Shown piece by piece: positions 1 to 15,700 of a stretch of 64,000 nt of DNA (position 1 is its first letter; the number at the start of each line of letters is the position of its first letter). The stretch comes from Bradysia coprophila (Eukaryota; Arthropoda; Insecta; Diptera; Sciaridae), in NCBI RefSeq assembly GCF_014529535.1, contig NC_050737.1, positions 5,124,749 to 5,188,748 of the forward strand. Direction: 5' to 3'. The notes under the pieces were generated by a model that did no database searches, had not been told where the DNA came from, and worked only from the letters and a program-made list of their open reading frames with translations. The translations under genes were made by a program, and so were the position numbers.

Positions 1-607
1 TGAAACTATCTTTGAACATTTGAACAAATCTACTACTTCGTTCGTTTTGACATGCACATTGCTATAAAATGGAACACCCGCCTCATGGAGTAATTTGTAG
101 TTGTTGTCGATAACAGATGATAAGCCATTTCTAAAAACTGTAATTGAAATTTGACATATTTTATGCTGGGATTCTGTCAAAATTACCCAAAATTAGGGTG
201 TCCGATTACTCGCACGTCGCACTACACTGTTCCCAAAAATCAATTTTATAGATAGCTAAAATTCGGTTATTCCAAAGCACTAGTGGCAATAAAGTAGAAG
301 ACCGATTGAACTCGGTCTGTGGATTGTCTGACTATTATCGTAGAACCGTTGTAGAAGTGTGTCCAGAAGTACTTTAATCAATAGCAAAAATACAAATCAG
401 ACACTAAAATTCTTGAAGAAGTGACTGAGTTTAATGGACGTGTACGAACTTTATGTACAAGAGTTTTCCTTCGTCATGTTAACATCCACAAATATACCAG
501 CCTAGGAACCCAGGTGTGAATTTTAGTTAGTCCTGATGTGATTATCACATTGATTAGTGACCTAAACCGCGACGACATAAATAAAAGAACAAAACTTCAA
601 TCAATAC

Positions 608-767
608 CACAAATAATATCCAAGGTGCACAACGTAACGTATGGAAATATGTTAAACGAATCTTTGTTGACTTCAGTCTCCAATTTCGATACCATCATAA
701 CACTTTGTTCGCGAAACACGTCGATGAAATCTTCCAAAATTTTGAAATGAAATGCTGGAGTTAAAAT
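608..767 (-). CDS. CYP4 exon 4
   Basis: 160 bases from a tttcccctag acceptor to a gtattg donor, ending one base into a codon. It encodes [18 protein letters not shown] and continues to TLCTLDIIC, which matches the region before the ETAMG-type motif of CYP4 enzymes. That motif should begin the next exon, which I do not find in 1-607. Confidence 0.88.
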
Positions 768-3700
768 CTAGGGGAAACAAATTGAAAAACACAAAGAACA
801 ATATTTTCTTACAACTGCTTTGAGACCAATTACCTTCCGACGGCTGTGCCATTTTTGTCCGTGACTAGTAAGTAAACCTGTTCCCAGCCATGGATGCAAA
901 AAATCGTAATCTCTGCTCTTGTCGATGTGTTTTGGACTGCCCATTATTGTCTACAAATTAATCAAACTTAACTGTACCTCGATGTACGTAAGACATTATT
1001 TCCCGAAGTGTTACCTCAACTTTAGAAGCCTCCGACACAAAGACGTACGGAAGGGTACCGAACCAAGCTTTACATACTCCCGATCGTCTTCCCCAAAGAT
1101 AACGAATTCCCATGATTCGGGCAAAAATTTCTGGAAAAAAAATTAACAAAAAATTTATAATTGCCATGGTGTACGACGTCAAAAACAGAAACTCCAAATT
1201 TGGTAAGTAATTCCTAAGATAGGTCAATTTTTCAAAACTTGCTGCCGAAGTTTACTGTTCCGTTTTTGTCTTGATTTTATCATCGAACTCAAAAGGAAAG
1301 AATAAGACCAACAGACAAGATTCAGTTACAGTGTTACCCCTGAAACTACCGACATTTTGAAAAAATTTAAATCGATGTTTTTCAAAGGCTTCTCTCACTT
1401 CATTAGAAAGCTTTCAGTTAAAAATTTTGCAAGTCGTTTTTGTTTTGATCAGGCAACTAGCTTTTGTTTATAGGTGTCAGAGATATATAAAAACAGTCGG
1501 TGGACCGGTTAAATACACATTTTTGTAAGTTTTTGACTGATAATTTGAAGACTGAGCCTTGTATGGATGCTTTGTAAGCTTTTAGATAATAAAGACTGAT
1601 GATGCAGCACTAAGCTGCGAAACGTCTCGCATAAAATTTGTTTATGTTCGTCAAGACCAATAAAAAATCGAGGAAAAATCCCAACATAATGCTTAACTGG
1701 GAAGATTAATTTATTCAGCATTACCATACGCTAATTCATCATGTAGGATGGCAAAGCCAGCATCATCTGTTATCGACAACGACGACAACAATAAACAAAA
1801 TGATTTTTGCTAGCGTATCCATCTGTACATACATACATGGTGCGACAAATAAAATGAAGCGTGTTTAACGTCGTTATAACAGAATTTGTACCCGAAGTCT
1901 CAACTGTTTGAAAACTGTGCAAACTGTTCGAACAAGAACCCTCCAGAGTGTTTGACTTTAGTTGATCAGGTAGTCTGCGTGCCCAGAAAAAATCAACAAA
2001 ATTTACCTTGGAAATCAAGCAAACCAATAATCTTGTGATAACTATGGATCAATAGTTTTCAAACGTGCTCCATAGCTTGATCAGGTTGGTTTTGATCTCG
2101 GTTTGGACTTCAAATTGACAAAATTAAGCTATAATGATAGGAACAAAATTTTCAGATCACCAAGACATGGAATCAATCTCAATGTATGTGATTGTAATTG
2201 ATCTAAATCGTAAAAGTTCGATACACTGCAAGCGCTTTCTTATAAGTGCTTCTCCAGCAGCAGAAGTTCGAATGTGGATTGACTCACAAATTTTTTGTGT
2301 TACAACTTCACCTTGGTGGTCGTTCAATCTGGGTTTGAATGTTCGTCTAATCTAATTAAAAACTTGTAACGACAGAGAAATAACCCACCACATTTCTACT
2401 CACCGTGCAGTAAGTTTTAATGGTATATTCAAATCAAAATAAATAGACTTACTTCTAACAACGCTGTGTCTATTACAAACTAATTATTGTCACATGAAAT
2501 GGTATAATAAGCTACACAAATTAAAGGTCATAGAAACATAATTTTAACATATTTTTACCGAAAAAAAGAGTGTAAATAAAATGGAAATGTACAAAATATC
2601 ACATTGCACAATTCAACCTTTTTTCATACCTCATTGGAATTTAATTAAGTTAATTTGCAGAAATGTAAATATACTCATGCCCTCTCTTACCTAATCTGTT
2701 TATTGTACGTATTAATACGAGCGAGTCACAGAGATCTTGCAATTTGTTAAACATTAAAATGTGTGAATTTAATTTCGACTCAAGGAAAAATATATTCACC
2801 GAATTTGGTGATTTCCGACCTAATTTTTTGGATGATAATTTCGTATAACGAAGACTATTTCATACACTCTCCGACGAGAGGTGCGTGTTTTTGGAGGAGA
2901 TACGCAAGATGTGATTAATGTGTTATTACACTTTTTTTATTGAAAAATGTAAATATGACACGAATGTCATATGTCTCACTTGAAACGATGAGCACATTAC
3001 ACCATAATATTGTTCACACTTTTTTTTAAACAAAAAATCAAGTTGGTAAAAAGTTGCAAGTTCTGAAAGTAAAAGTCGTTGTTTGTTGTTGTTTTGTTCT
3101 TGTATATATGCAAAAAGTTAATTATTCGTTTGTTCAATAACGACGGTTCTTTGACATTACTCGTTTATAGAATTTATTTTTCTTGTTTTAACAAACTCAG
3201 ATGTTAAATAGCGTTAACTGCTTTATGTGGGGCCTGCTTGCCTATCTGTACATGGTTGTCATTTTCCATGGGAAACTTTTTCTCTTACAACAATTTCTTC
3301 AGCTGTTGCAATCCCACGAGCTACCACTTTTCGAGAACTTGACAGTAACAAATTCTTCAGAGCAAAGCCAACCCTCTCGCTAACTATTCATTTTCGGGAA
3401 ATTTGAACTCTTGAGAATTACAAATACTTGAGAGGTATGAAAGTTACGGATCCTTGTTCTACATAGTTAAAGATAACACTCTCAGATCACGATAAAATGA
3501 AGGTCTCTTGAATATCTTTACGAGGTTGATTAAACAGATAAAAATGACATTTCCGAGCATTTCGAGCATATTCACCAAGTGTAATAAATATCAATTTCGA
3601 GTCTATTACTTCAATTGGTCAAAACATTTTTAACAGACCTAATTCAAAATCTTTTACTTCACTTCTATCAACATTTATTTTGCTATAAAATACCACATTT

Positions 3701-6700
3701 TCCGTTGGCTCATTGCATATTTTTGTCGTCGTTGTCGTTAACAGATGATATAATCGTTACATAGGCGGGCTAGGTCTTTTGTGCCATCGAGAATTGAAAT
3801 ACGACGGATTTCCATATCGTCAACTAGATTGAAATGTCCAAAATTTCCAGTTTAATGGGATATTTCAACACTCAAAACAGTGTGGACATGGAATTTGTAT
3901 GAGTTATTACAGCGTTCGTTTTAGAAAATGCAATGCAATATGATTGGTCAAATTTGAAGAGAGATTGTTTACAACGAAAATTACGATTTTTTGCGCTTTT
4001 GTCTATTTCAATTCTCAGTTGGCACAAAGCATGATATGTTATACGGATTGCAATGACATTTTTTCAGCACACGACCCAATTTTACTTACTCGCTCCGCTC
4101 GTAAACTTTCTCTAATGCTGAAAAAATCAACATTACAATACTTGTAACACAACATACTATTTCGACACAATGACAGACTAAAATATTGACCTTTTTCATT
4201 AACATAGCAGCAACATCCATTTTTTTTTTCATTCCTTAAATTATAGTGAAATCGGTTTGTTAGTTTCGCCAAGGTGCTTCTGTTCAATGAACACTGCTCA
4301 TAATCAAGCCCTAGATTTTAGGAGAAAGATTTACCCTAATTGTTGATTAACTAACGAAAAAGTCAAATGCGGATTTACATAGACATCTCTATTGATGGTA
4401 AAATATTGCAGAGTAAAAATGTTTACAGAATTAACAAAATGCCGAAAAATTACTGTCTCACATATGCCTCCTTAATACATGATTGATCAACGTCGGACCA
4501 AAACAATTTTTTAATAATTATAAGAACACATGTGGCTAGTGTTGCACAGATCAATAGTTTTCTGAATAAAGCGGTGACCCATACCTATTCGTTAAATTAT
4601 ACTCGTATTGGTATCAATTTATGGGAAAAGCAAAACTATTACTATATGCAAGCGCTAACAAATCTCTTCGTCATTCAGTCATTCACAATTTATACCACTT
4701 TACAAATGTATCGCTTTTTCTGGGTATACATAGCTAATGAAATGATGATACCACAAAAACCAGTTCCTATACGGACTAAAATATCTATTATATTCAATTA
4801 ATAATATTATTCAAAATATAGACGACAACGTTACATAAGCACATTCACGTCAATCACATCAAAAATTAATCCGAAATAACCTGCCACAACAAAATAGAAT
4901 ACACCAAAAATGACCAAACATTTAGTGCAGAAAAAAAACTTCCTCATTTTCCCCATATAATTTGAGGTCACTCAAAACTCTTTTATTTTATTTTTATTTA
5001 AATTAAATTCATGTTTATGCATTCGCTGGGCTATACATTCATAATGAATAAAAATATTATAAATAAATTGGAGTTCCAATATAGGTATACACGTATATAT
5101 AAATGGTCGGAATGATTTGACGGTCAAGGCTGCTGTGAATATACAAGATGTTGTTTAGCGTACGATGCATAACGTTTATGATTGAGTTTTCGAGTAAGTT
5201 TACGACTCTTTCGGTTAGATTCGATGTTAAAAATACTCGATGAGTCCGTTTTCATGAGTAATTTCTATTCAGTCACAGATACAGTGCACGGTTGTGACAC
5301 TTCCTATAAAATGTTTTCATAGAATCTACCAATTTTTTACGATTTTTTAGTTCATCCCAAATTTTTCACTTTTATAGGAACCGTTTTTTAATTTTCTGAA
5401 TGTTATAGTTTTCGGCAACAACGCTTTCTGTTATATGTCTTCGCCAAACTTCGGCATCGTTTGCATAGAATTCATCAATGGTGAATAGTATTCATTTACA
5501 TGATTTTGTTTTCCCTAGGGTCTAAAGTCACTTATTACACACCTAGGGAAAACAAGAAAATTTGTTTAGGTTTCAAAAGCATGTAATAGTATTTTACATG
5601 CTACATGCGTCGAAAACCGTACTTTTCATGTTTCAAGCACTTCTTTCGATGCCATCAGCATGTAAAATCCATAACATAACTCGGGATAAAAATGAAAAGT
5701 CGCGTGTTCGTGTGTTGATTGACCTCAGCCTCGCCTCGGATCAACAAAATTCACACGAAAAATTTACTTTTTAACTTTTTATCCCTTGTTATGTAAATAA
5801 CTATTTTATACATTTTAAAGTGTCATACTCGTGATACAGTGTTTCACCTCCAATATTGGTAACTATGCTAATCCTAAAGCAAAGCAAAAAAAAAACTGAT
5901 CTAATTTTCGGAGGTATACAACTCAAATTCAGATGTATCTCGCGGATCGTTCTCGTTCCGAATTTCTGACCACTACCTTCAAGAGCGATTTCGTTGAACG
6001 ATTAAATGGTATAATTGTGTTGTGAGTTGTTTTTGCACCCAAACTATCGACTTTCAACAGCGGAAACAGTACATGAACCAATTTATTTGTATAATTAACA
6101 AATAAATCATTTCGAACAGTTTCTTAGGTGAATTGAAATGTCAGATAAGCGTATAACCGTTTAAATGGTTCGAACGTAATTTATTTATGATCAATAATAT
6201 CAAATGTTTGATCTACGCTACCCTACGGGTTACAATTACGGTTGCTGTCTTTTTTTAACACCTTCAGCACGCTCAAGAGCTTATTAATCGTGTGAACGTT
6301 GAACCGATTTTTTTCTTCTTTATTCGGCTAGACTCAGACTTGACACCTATTGTATTGGAGTCGGAGATGATACAAACACAAAAAATATTAATCTTTCAAT
6401 CAATGCAGTGTCTGTAGTTGATAGCGCTTTTTTTCTAAACGACTCAGACCATACTTATTATTGTTGAAAGGTGTGTGGTGACCACAAAATCTGTCAATCA
6501 ATGAAGTTGCTAAAAATTGTTTGCCCGGTGGTATTATATTAAATTTGAATGTATACACCATTCATTAACCTGATGTGTGGGTAGACCACTAATTTGATAA
6601 TTTGTTGATCTTTCGACGTGTGTACGTTACTGACTTGCAAACTGTAAGTTCACTGTTCCAATAACTTTGTACAATTTTTTGAGAAGCAAAATTCTATTAC

Positions 6701-9700
6701 AATACAGAGCCAGACGGATGCAATTATAGTACAATTTAAGAATTTGTTTTTTATGTTCGTCTGTAAAACACAATGGGCAGCGTAATCATTCAGGAAATGA
6801 TAGACTTTCGTGTGAAAATTTTATCATCATACGGAATTTGGTCAACTCTAGTCCTTCTTAAGTTGCGGCCCAGATCCGGTGTTTTTAGCAGATCTCCTTT
6901 ATCTCCTTTTTTGCCATTTACGCTAGGTGGGAGATTGTTTTCTATGCTTTAATAAAACGTTAAGAACGAGGTGTTTAAGAAAGTTTGACTACATGGAACT
7001 GCGACCATTTGTTACTATGCACTTTTGGATATGACCGGTACATTTTTTACACGCCTTTGAAGTGATAAAACGCATGATTTTCGTTCCTTACCTTTCGTTC
7101 CTGAATTTATTGATCTTGGTTAACACCGATGATATTCTATTACTAGGCAACACAGGTAATGTACATGGATGGTGACATAGTGCATTGGATATATCTAGGC
7201 GCCGTAAACATGGAACACACCTCCGCCATACCTAGTCACGTATGTCTGTGTAGAAAGGTAACCCACTTGAATATACGAAAGTGAAAGTGCACCAATCCAG
7301 ATTGCGGTTGGTGTGGTAACGTGTTCGGACCTCCTGAGTTCAAATAACAACTCCATTGGTTTCGATCACCTATCTGTAGTACAGACCAGATTTTTTTTAC
7401 TGTGTGGGCAAAAATTTTTCTATTTCATATTCAGGGCACCGAGACCTATCTAACGCACTATGCCACTATCCGTGTACATTACCTGTGTTGCCTAGTGAAT
7501 TATGTGAATTAATCAATGTTTAATGTTCAAGAGAACCGATTTCGCTTTCCTGTTCCACATTACATCCATGAACACTCTAAATCAAAATGATTGAGATGCT
7601 CTCACTCTCAATGTTGACACGTTAAAACTATCTACGGGTGCTAAATATTATTAAACATTTTACGTGTGAATCGGTAGCTAAAAATGGTCATATCAACGCC
7701 ATAAAATGGTAATCTTTATCAGTATCAGCCATATAAGTGTCATCGAATTGAGTTATTCATTGCACAGAAATTGCCGAACTTCAAACGTTGCCGCAAAGTC
7801 TGCCAATAAAAAGTTGAAAGTGAATTGTTGCGGTTTGAAATAAAAATAAATAAATATAGTGATTCATCATACGATGGTTATATAACTGTAATTGGTTAGA
7901 TGTTTGTCTCGGCTGATAGATTTATGAATGAATCGAAAAATTGCAAATTAAGAAATAAACGACTGATAGTGGATAGATAATCCATTATATGGAAATGATT
8001 AACAAAAATGCAGAGTGTATTAATATGCGGCAATATTTTCGACAATTTGAATTTACAACGATTCATACCATTTGTTTGCGTTCGATGGATATTTTTTTGG
8101 GTGCGATATTCAACATTTTACTGGTGAACACAAGAATTCTGTGGAAGGCATGTGTGAGTAAATTTTAGCAGTCGACTTGTGAAAATCTATCGCAATTTAA
8201 TGTCCAAATTTACCAAATTTATTTTCGACAAAAAAAAAACATTTTCTGTGGACGTGTGAATCTCAATATTTATTTTGTTATTAACTAGCCAGTGAAGGTT
8301 TCATCAATGAAATGTTACATGTGCTAAGTTAATTCACTTTGTTTAAATTAAATTTTAAATTAAATCCATCAAGCAGGTACGTACACATATCGATGTGTTC
8401 CGCATATGATTTTGTTCGTTGGTGTACGAAAATCAAGAAGTAGCTAGAGGACTATAGGACTAGAGATGAACAATTCATATTGATGTGCGTCGGAGACACT
8501 TTGTGTGATTGTACATACCCTTAGGTCTTACACTTCGAGTCCGAAAACACACGATTTTTGCGTTTTCCATTTTACAACCTGTGGTGCATAATTGTCGTTC
8601 CCATCAACGCAAAATTGCTCGTGTGTTTTCGGTCTGAATTATGTCGGTTCCCAGCGACTCCCAATTGAGTATGTCGCCGTTTGGAGGTCTTAATTATCGG
8701 TCTTTTCTACTCCCGGATGTAAATTTACACGACTTTGCGACCTTCTTCATAAACAACTTAGATTTTGATTTACTCTCCTTTGGGTATTACATTGAAAATG
8801 CTATTGTTGTCTGGTAAAAAAAAACACAATTCTCAGTGGTTTTCAGAGTACTTTCAAAATTTGGCATTTACCACTAGTGTGTTCGTATAATGTGTATCAT
8901 CTTGACCTTTGAATTTGTTTCTAACATCGCAATTATATTAAGAACGAAACAGTGTTTTGGTACAAGACGGTGCTATTGTTACTCTCCAGTTGAATAATAT
9001 TTGGCCTTGATATTGATTTGGTTTGGTTTAATTTGTCCAAAATAACCCGCCAAAATAACCAATTTTAAATAGTCTACAACTGTAAATTCACGCTATAATT
9101 ACAAATTGTATCGGCATAAAAAGTGAAAAACGTGTGCTGATGTCTGATATTGGAATTTCCAAAAAAAAATAATGTATACACGATGTACGTAAGTAATACC
9201 TTATGCTACTTCGACGTCTCAGGCTTAATTACGACGATCCAATGAAATTATTTTTTTTTTGTCGTGCTTTAGTAGTGTGAGAAGAAATTTATTCTGTATT
9301 TTGGCCGCACTAAACATTTTTGCTCAGCCAATTTAAAAAAAAAATCCGATAAAATTGAGTAGCAAGGTGCGTACACTAACATGCTTGGAGATGTGATCAA
9401 GTATCTGAAGAATGTGCCACTTTGTCACTAATTTGAATTCTGCTCGTACTTTCTATTCATGGGCAGATATATTTTCTGATTAAGTTCATTTCGATTATAA
9501 GTCACAAAATTCGTCCTAGGTATAGTTGACAGACATTAATCAAATACGTAACCAGAAATGACAATACAGTGTGTTGATCTTTAGAAAACACCTTTTTAGA
9601 CTTTAGACAACAGATTTGAGTAAAAAGTGGCTAGTGGAGTCAGGCTGCTGCTGACATCTAGACTTTTTTTTTAGAGATACTCATAGGTTGGTGTCAAAAT

Positions 9701-12700
9701 CATAAATCGGAAGGGGTTATCCTATATCCACATCGTAATGACAGATCTTTGGTGCAAGGATTGCTCTCGATTCCCGGTTTTAGAATAAGAGGAAACCAAC
9801 TAGTTCTACGTCGGGAATTAACATACTACTCTCACATTAACAGAAAATATTTTTGACTTTAGGTGCAACTGAATAAAATGCAGTCTTCTGCTAATTGAAA
9901 CTTTTTCGTAATCCACCAACCGGAATTCGGGATGCAATCATTTCATTAACTTGATAATGGATCAGTCCAGTGTATGAACGTCAGTTTTAATTGATGTCAT
10001 GGTATCTTGTTGCTTGTCTATAAGGTAACAAACCTTTAAATAATAGAGGGAACAGATTGCAATTCTCTCAGGTTTTTGCATTTCAAAAAGAGTTTATTAT
10101 TTACTTTAGAGCTTTTCACAAAGCAATGAGAGGTTCTGAACTCTTGACACCTGATATCAACATAGAACCATTTAATAACAATAATGCGTATACACAATTA
10201 TTACACAAATAACATAAAACCGTTCGGTACCCCAATCTTCTTTTATCAATTGTTAACTTTAAACGTTGAAATAAACAAAATGGTCTAGTTTAAAAATAAA
10301 TCTATGCAGCAAAATAGTACTACAGTAATAGCTCGTCTAATGTGTGTAAATTTGTAATTTCATTTTAATGTTTTTCTATAATTCCAAAGAAGGTCAATAA
10401 TTTGGAAGAAAAAAAAATTACAAAGAAGAATTTTCCGGTGAACTAATTACATTTTAAGATTATTTATTTTACGAAATCATTTGCATTCTAAATCATGTCT
10501 AATTGAAATTTTAAGTTTTATTTTTACAATAAGAAATCTCATGGCGAAGTACTTCAATGTTATACAATAGTAATACTGTAAACAAATCATAAAAATTTTA
10601 TTGTTCACCAAATTGGTTTTTTCTTTCTTTTTTTTTTTTGATGTATGCAATTTTATTAATATATTTTTTCGAGCGATCGGTCGATCGTGATCGAAACATT
10701 CTAAATTAGAATTATGGTTTTTTCGAACTTTTTCGTCGATGTTATTGATTCACTGTAAATATTTATGCCAGACAATAAAGTAACATTGCCGTAACCTTGC
10801 CCTCTTACATGTTTTTGTTTCTTCAAAAGACCATACACAAAGTTATTACCGGAAGCTTTTTGCAAAGTTGTAAAGTTTTGTGATCTATAAAACTTTGAGC
10901 TCATTTTTCATGCTGTTACTGAACAATTCCTTTGTGGACACAATGTCTTCAATCGAGAAAAAAAAATGATTTGAAAGGTGTCCGGATTTGCAATTGAAAT
11001 TATAAAGGCGATTAACAAAATCATAAAAATAATAAAAAAAAAGTTTTATTCAAGAAAATTCTAATGTGATTTTTAAACAAACGAAATCGGTGTTCGCTGG
11101 TATAGGAAATGGTATATTTGTGTGAAACTAGTTTTTATAAATTCGGAAACAATGTAAAACTTTGTAACAAAAATTTTCAAATGGATTTATATCTTCAGCA
11201 AAATTAATATTTACATTTGAAGTGTTTCCTCTTTAAGCGTGAGGTCATTTCATATGTTAAACACAATTAAATGTGAAAGACTTAATTTTACAGAAATTAA
11301 TTGACCAGAACTGTTTTTTTTGGTAAAAATAGACATTTGCTGGTTGATCATAAATTCTATTGAATGATTTAAAAACCAAAATTAATGCATGCAACTTGTT
11401 GGGTCAGTTGGTCATTATATAGTCGTTTTATGATTTTTGTTTTGGTAAAATAGTTTTACCCACCTTGGAAGTGTTCGTTTATTTATTTATTAATTAGGTG
11501 ACTAAGGAGCTTCTACAACAATTTTTAGCCCCGTACGAAGTACTGGGGGCTTATAAGATTAATATGCCGTTTGTAACACGTCGAATTGGAAGCAGACAGT
11601 AAGGGCAAAGCATTTGGTTATGTTCATAGATGACGAATCCGCAATAAAAAAAATGTCCGTCCGTCCGTCCGTCCGTCCGTCTGTGACCCCTCTAGCTTGA
11701 GCAAATCACAACCTTTTTTCAAAATTCTTTTTTTCCCCGATTGGTATCGACAAAAGTAAGGTCAAGTTCGAAAATGGGCATGGTAGGGTCGGCCCTTCCA
11801 GAGCTAGGGCCCTATAGGTGTTTTTCAGTCTTTCGACGATATCTACCGAAATACGCACGCAATAGCTGCTTGTGGTATATTAAATGAAAGGTATTAACGA
11901 GTAGAACAAAGTTGCTGAACATTGTTTTTGTGTAGGATGCAACGCGAGCTTGTTGGGAGGGCTCAAAGGTCGTTACTCGGCCCTAAGTGTTTTTTTCCAC
12001 ATAAATCGAGTAAATCTCATCCGATTTTGCTAGATTTAGTTTTTTATGGAAGGTAATTGAATACCGAAAATAACGTGGCGAAAAAAGTTTCAAATTTGGG
12101 CCCTTCGACTAAGGCCGCTACTCGGCCCTAAGTGTTTTTTGCACATAAATCGAGTAAATCTCATTCGATTTTATTAGATTTTGTTTCATTTGAGAGATAA
12201 TTGAATGCCGAATAGAATAATGGCAAAAAAAGTTTCAAATTTGGGCCCTTGGACTAAGGCCGCTACTCGGCCCTAAGTGTTTTTTGCACATAAATCGAGT
12301 AAATCTCATCCGATTTTGCTAGTTTTTGTTCCATTTGAGAGATAATTGAATACCCAATAGAAAGTTGGCAAAACATTTTGGGTTTCTAAAATAATGTCGT
12401 AAATTGTTGGTTTTATTTGAGAGGTACTTCGTACGGGCTTTCGTAATTGCACTATGCGCAATTTTAAAAATGAACACTTTCAGTAAATTTGACCATGCCC
12501 AACTGGACTTGCATTTTGGTAACAGACGCATTAGAGGGTTGTAGACGTATTAGGGTTCCGGGCGTATTACGGCTACGGACGTATTATGGTTACGGACGAA
12601 ATAGGATTACGGGTCGTACGGGGCTAAGTCGCAGCAAACGCTCCGACTGTTCTGATGCCTTGTTTTTTTGAAGATTGCAATGACAGTAGTTGTAAAACGG

Positions 12701-15700
12701 CAAATCCTACACTTGGTTTTCATAAATAATTTTTGAATTGTTGTTCAGTAATCAGAGCAGCATTTAGGCTCTAGAAAATGGAAATTAGTACTCGAATAAT
12801 ATTACTAATGCATCTGCATGAATATTTGGTTATCTACGAGAGGTAAGGTTGGATCCGAAGATAATGCAAGTTTCGTCAATTTTGGTATAATTTTTTATAG
12901 TTATACGTGATTCGACGACAACAACAACAAAAATAAACGGTGCGCGGAGAAATGAGAAGAAATGTATTATGTTACATAACAGTCTCAGTTCCAGATCATT
13001 TCCGTGAATTTTGTGGAAGTTTTTAAATTTTGCAAATGTTGTTCTCCGGTCAATGCTGTTTTATATAACAAAATCATAATGAAAGATGAAAACTAATGAA
13101 ATAAAAGGTGTTATTGGGTACACTTTAAACAATAGAAGTAACAGATTTAATACATGTCCTTAAACTGGTTTTATTGAATGTCGGCAAGTAAGAATTCGGT
13201 TAGACTGAAAATGTTTACACAAATCTTTCAACAAAACTGTTAGGTCAGATTTGTTAAGTTAGGCCAGGTTTCGGGTCTAATTGGTGTATTCCAAGAATTG
13301 GTTTGTTCTTTTCTTTGTCTGTAAAGTGATAAATGGTTGTTAGCTCTGGTTGTCTGTTAATTTGAAGTTACTAAGGTCTCACAAACCATGAAATATCAGA
13401 CGCTAAAAGCTTAAAAATTATGGCAAATAAAGTTAGTTGATTAAGTGCTACGTATAGGAAACGTCAGAGACATGTCTGAACAAAAGAGAATTGAGATCCA
13501 AGGCTTGTAACCATAGCTCTCAGTTAATCTAATCCTGATACGAATAGAGATGCTGCAAAATCGCTTATGTTTTATTTGTCCCTAATTAAAAATTTATTGA
13601 AAAAGAATTGAGTAAAGTGACAAAACAATTCGTAGGATTCAATGCTAATAATGCCCCAAATTCTCAATGATTTCAAGCTTTCTATATCTTTTACTGATAA
13701 AATTCTCTTATTATCAAATTCTTTCACACTCGATGTTCGGCAAAAAGGAGGTTTTTTATGCATTACACCTAATATAGATAAATCTATAGAAGTTCTTGCT
13801 CTTGTTATGAGGAAAGACGTCATGGCATTGATTATCTTTTTTCGTAAATACGCACAGCAAATTAGCATAGAAAATATTATTTAAAAAAAAGCGTAAATAT
13901 AATTAACGAAATGATTTTCGATATTAGTTTGTGATCGGTTGAAGACCGAAAAAAAATGGGAATTAAACACTTTGTAAAAACAATAACAACTTAAAGTGAC
14001 TGACTTGCTAATGGTCAATATAAACACTAAAACGGATACTTAAAACTTAAAATTAACCGTTCGATTATCGCAGACAAGTAACTTTAATTGTTTAAGAAAC
14101 GGAACATTATTTTGAATGGAGTCAATGGAATGACTTTAAGTTTTGATACTGATCTATAGAGAGTTCCAGTTCGTTACAACACAATTTAGGTCCGCAGTCT
14201 AAACTGTTCGTAAGCTGTTCTAAATTCATATACAGTGTTCCATTTCGAACAGTTAGCACACTTTTCGAACAGTTTAGGATGCGGATCACATATGTGTTAT
14301 AACGAACTGGAAGACTGCATTTAAACAACTTGTACGCGCAGCCTCAAATTCAAAAACGTTTCATTACTGCATTGAGTTTTCAAGCGACTCAGGTAAAATC
14401 ATGTAACCCATATTCTTCCAAACCAAAAATATCACTATTTTAGAAAAAAAAAACAATTTCTGTTATCGATATCGATATCGTTATCGATGACCTCAGTCGA
14501 GTGTTCTGTCATAATGTTTGTTGGATCTCAAAGAAGAAAAGGATTTTGAAAATTTGGATGAATAACGGAAGTAACAGAGTTTTTATGCCTCCTTTTATTA
14601 GCTCGTTTGAGGAAAAATTGGATTGACTTTGCATCGATACATAGAATTACGAATGGTTCTCTAACAAAATTTTTACTTCGACGAGTTGGACTATGTACTT
14701 CCGGACAGCACTATCTGAGAACATTGACAGATGACCATTTGAAGCATTTGATTTTTACTTCCGATTGCACCTTAATATGGTGACTGACTATTCACTTGAA
14801 ATCTAACGAAACATCAAAATACAAATTTGGTCAAATATTTTTTGCTAGCGGCATAGCACTGCTCCTAGCACAAACTCATTTTTTCAACGTCATAAAACAT
14901 CCGAAATTTCAATCATGTGTACGTGTTGTGTGTTTTTATTCGCACCACGAAATCATGACTCTTATCTTTACGAAAGAAATGGAAAGTCTATTTTGATTGC
15001 ATAAGCCTACGAATATTTCCGAATAAGGTATAATAGGAGCAGAGCTGTGCTAACTGCAATGTCAAAGTCCTGTGTGCAATGTTCAAATTGCAAAGTAATA
15101 CCCAACAAAATGTATTCTATGGTAAACCGAGACTGCCGTAATTTGCATAATAAGATTAGTGAAACTTCTTTTGCGAATTCATTTTGTTTAAATCTTTCAC
15201 TGAGTCCGCCATGCAAATTACTGCAGAAGACCAAAAACATATTTTAACCATCCACGTTTTACAATAAGGGTAAGCCCGTAAAGATCAGTCGGTCAATTGT
15301 TTTCTTCAAACCAACGCACTTCCAGCAAAAGTGCTATTAATGACAGCTGCCAAATAGAGTACTAATTTGTATGGAACAATTTTACAGATTTTTTTCTGTG
15401 CCAAAATTTGTTCGATACACTGTCCAGTCTCACTACCCTATTTATAGTATTTCTCATGCTTGAAGTGCTTTGTTCAAACACATAGTTTGACCTTTTTTAG
15501 TCATCACGAACTTTTACACGCATTCAGGTCAGTAATAGTAGTCTACTGAACACACTAACTTATTATCAAAACAAAAGAAATTTTGTGTATTGAAGCTCTC
15601 CGAAGCTCCAGTAAGAGATCGGCGTAAATCCCAAACGTAATTGAATATCCACAAAGGTTAACATAGTCAAAAAGCCGTTTGAAATATCATTCATAAATCA

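Noticed and set aside
1..607. Further CYP4 exons at the left edge
   Set aside because: I read the minus strand for an ETAMG-type continuation after exon 4 and found none. The next exon is presumably outside the window.
1596..1624. Hammerhead ribozyme
   Set aside because: CTGATGA and GAAA are present around a stem, but there is an extra base before stem II, and no pairing for stems I and III was found by eye. Kept only as a motif observation.
12489..12671. Frame shared by the two copies of the 11.5/18.6 kb repeat
   Set aside because: Conservation is explained by the repeat itself. The translation is built from short ggacgtattat-type repeats and matches no family I know.
13572..13884. Overlapping open frames of 98 and 80 codons on opposite strands
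   Set aside because: No recognisable motif and AT-driven composition, lying within the CYP4 intron. Treated as chance.
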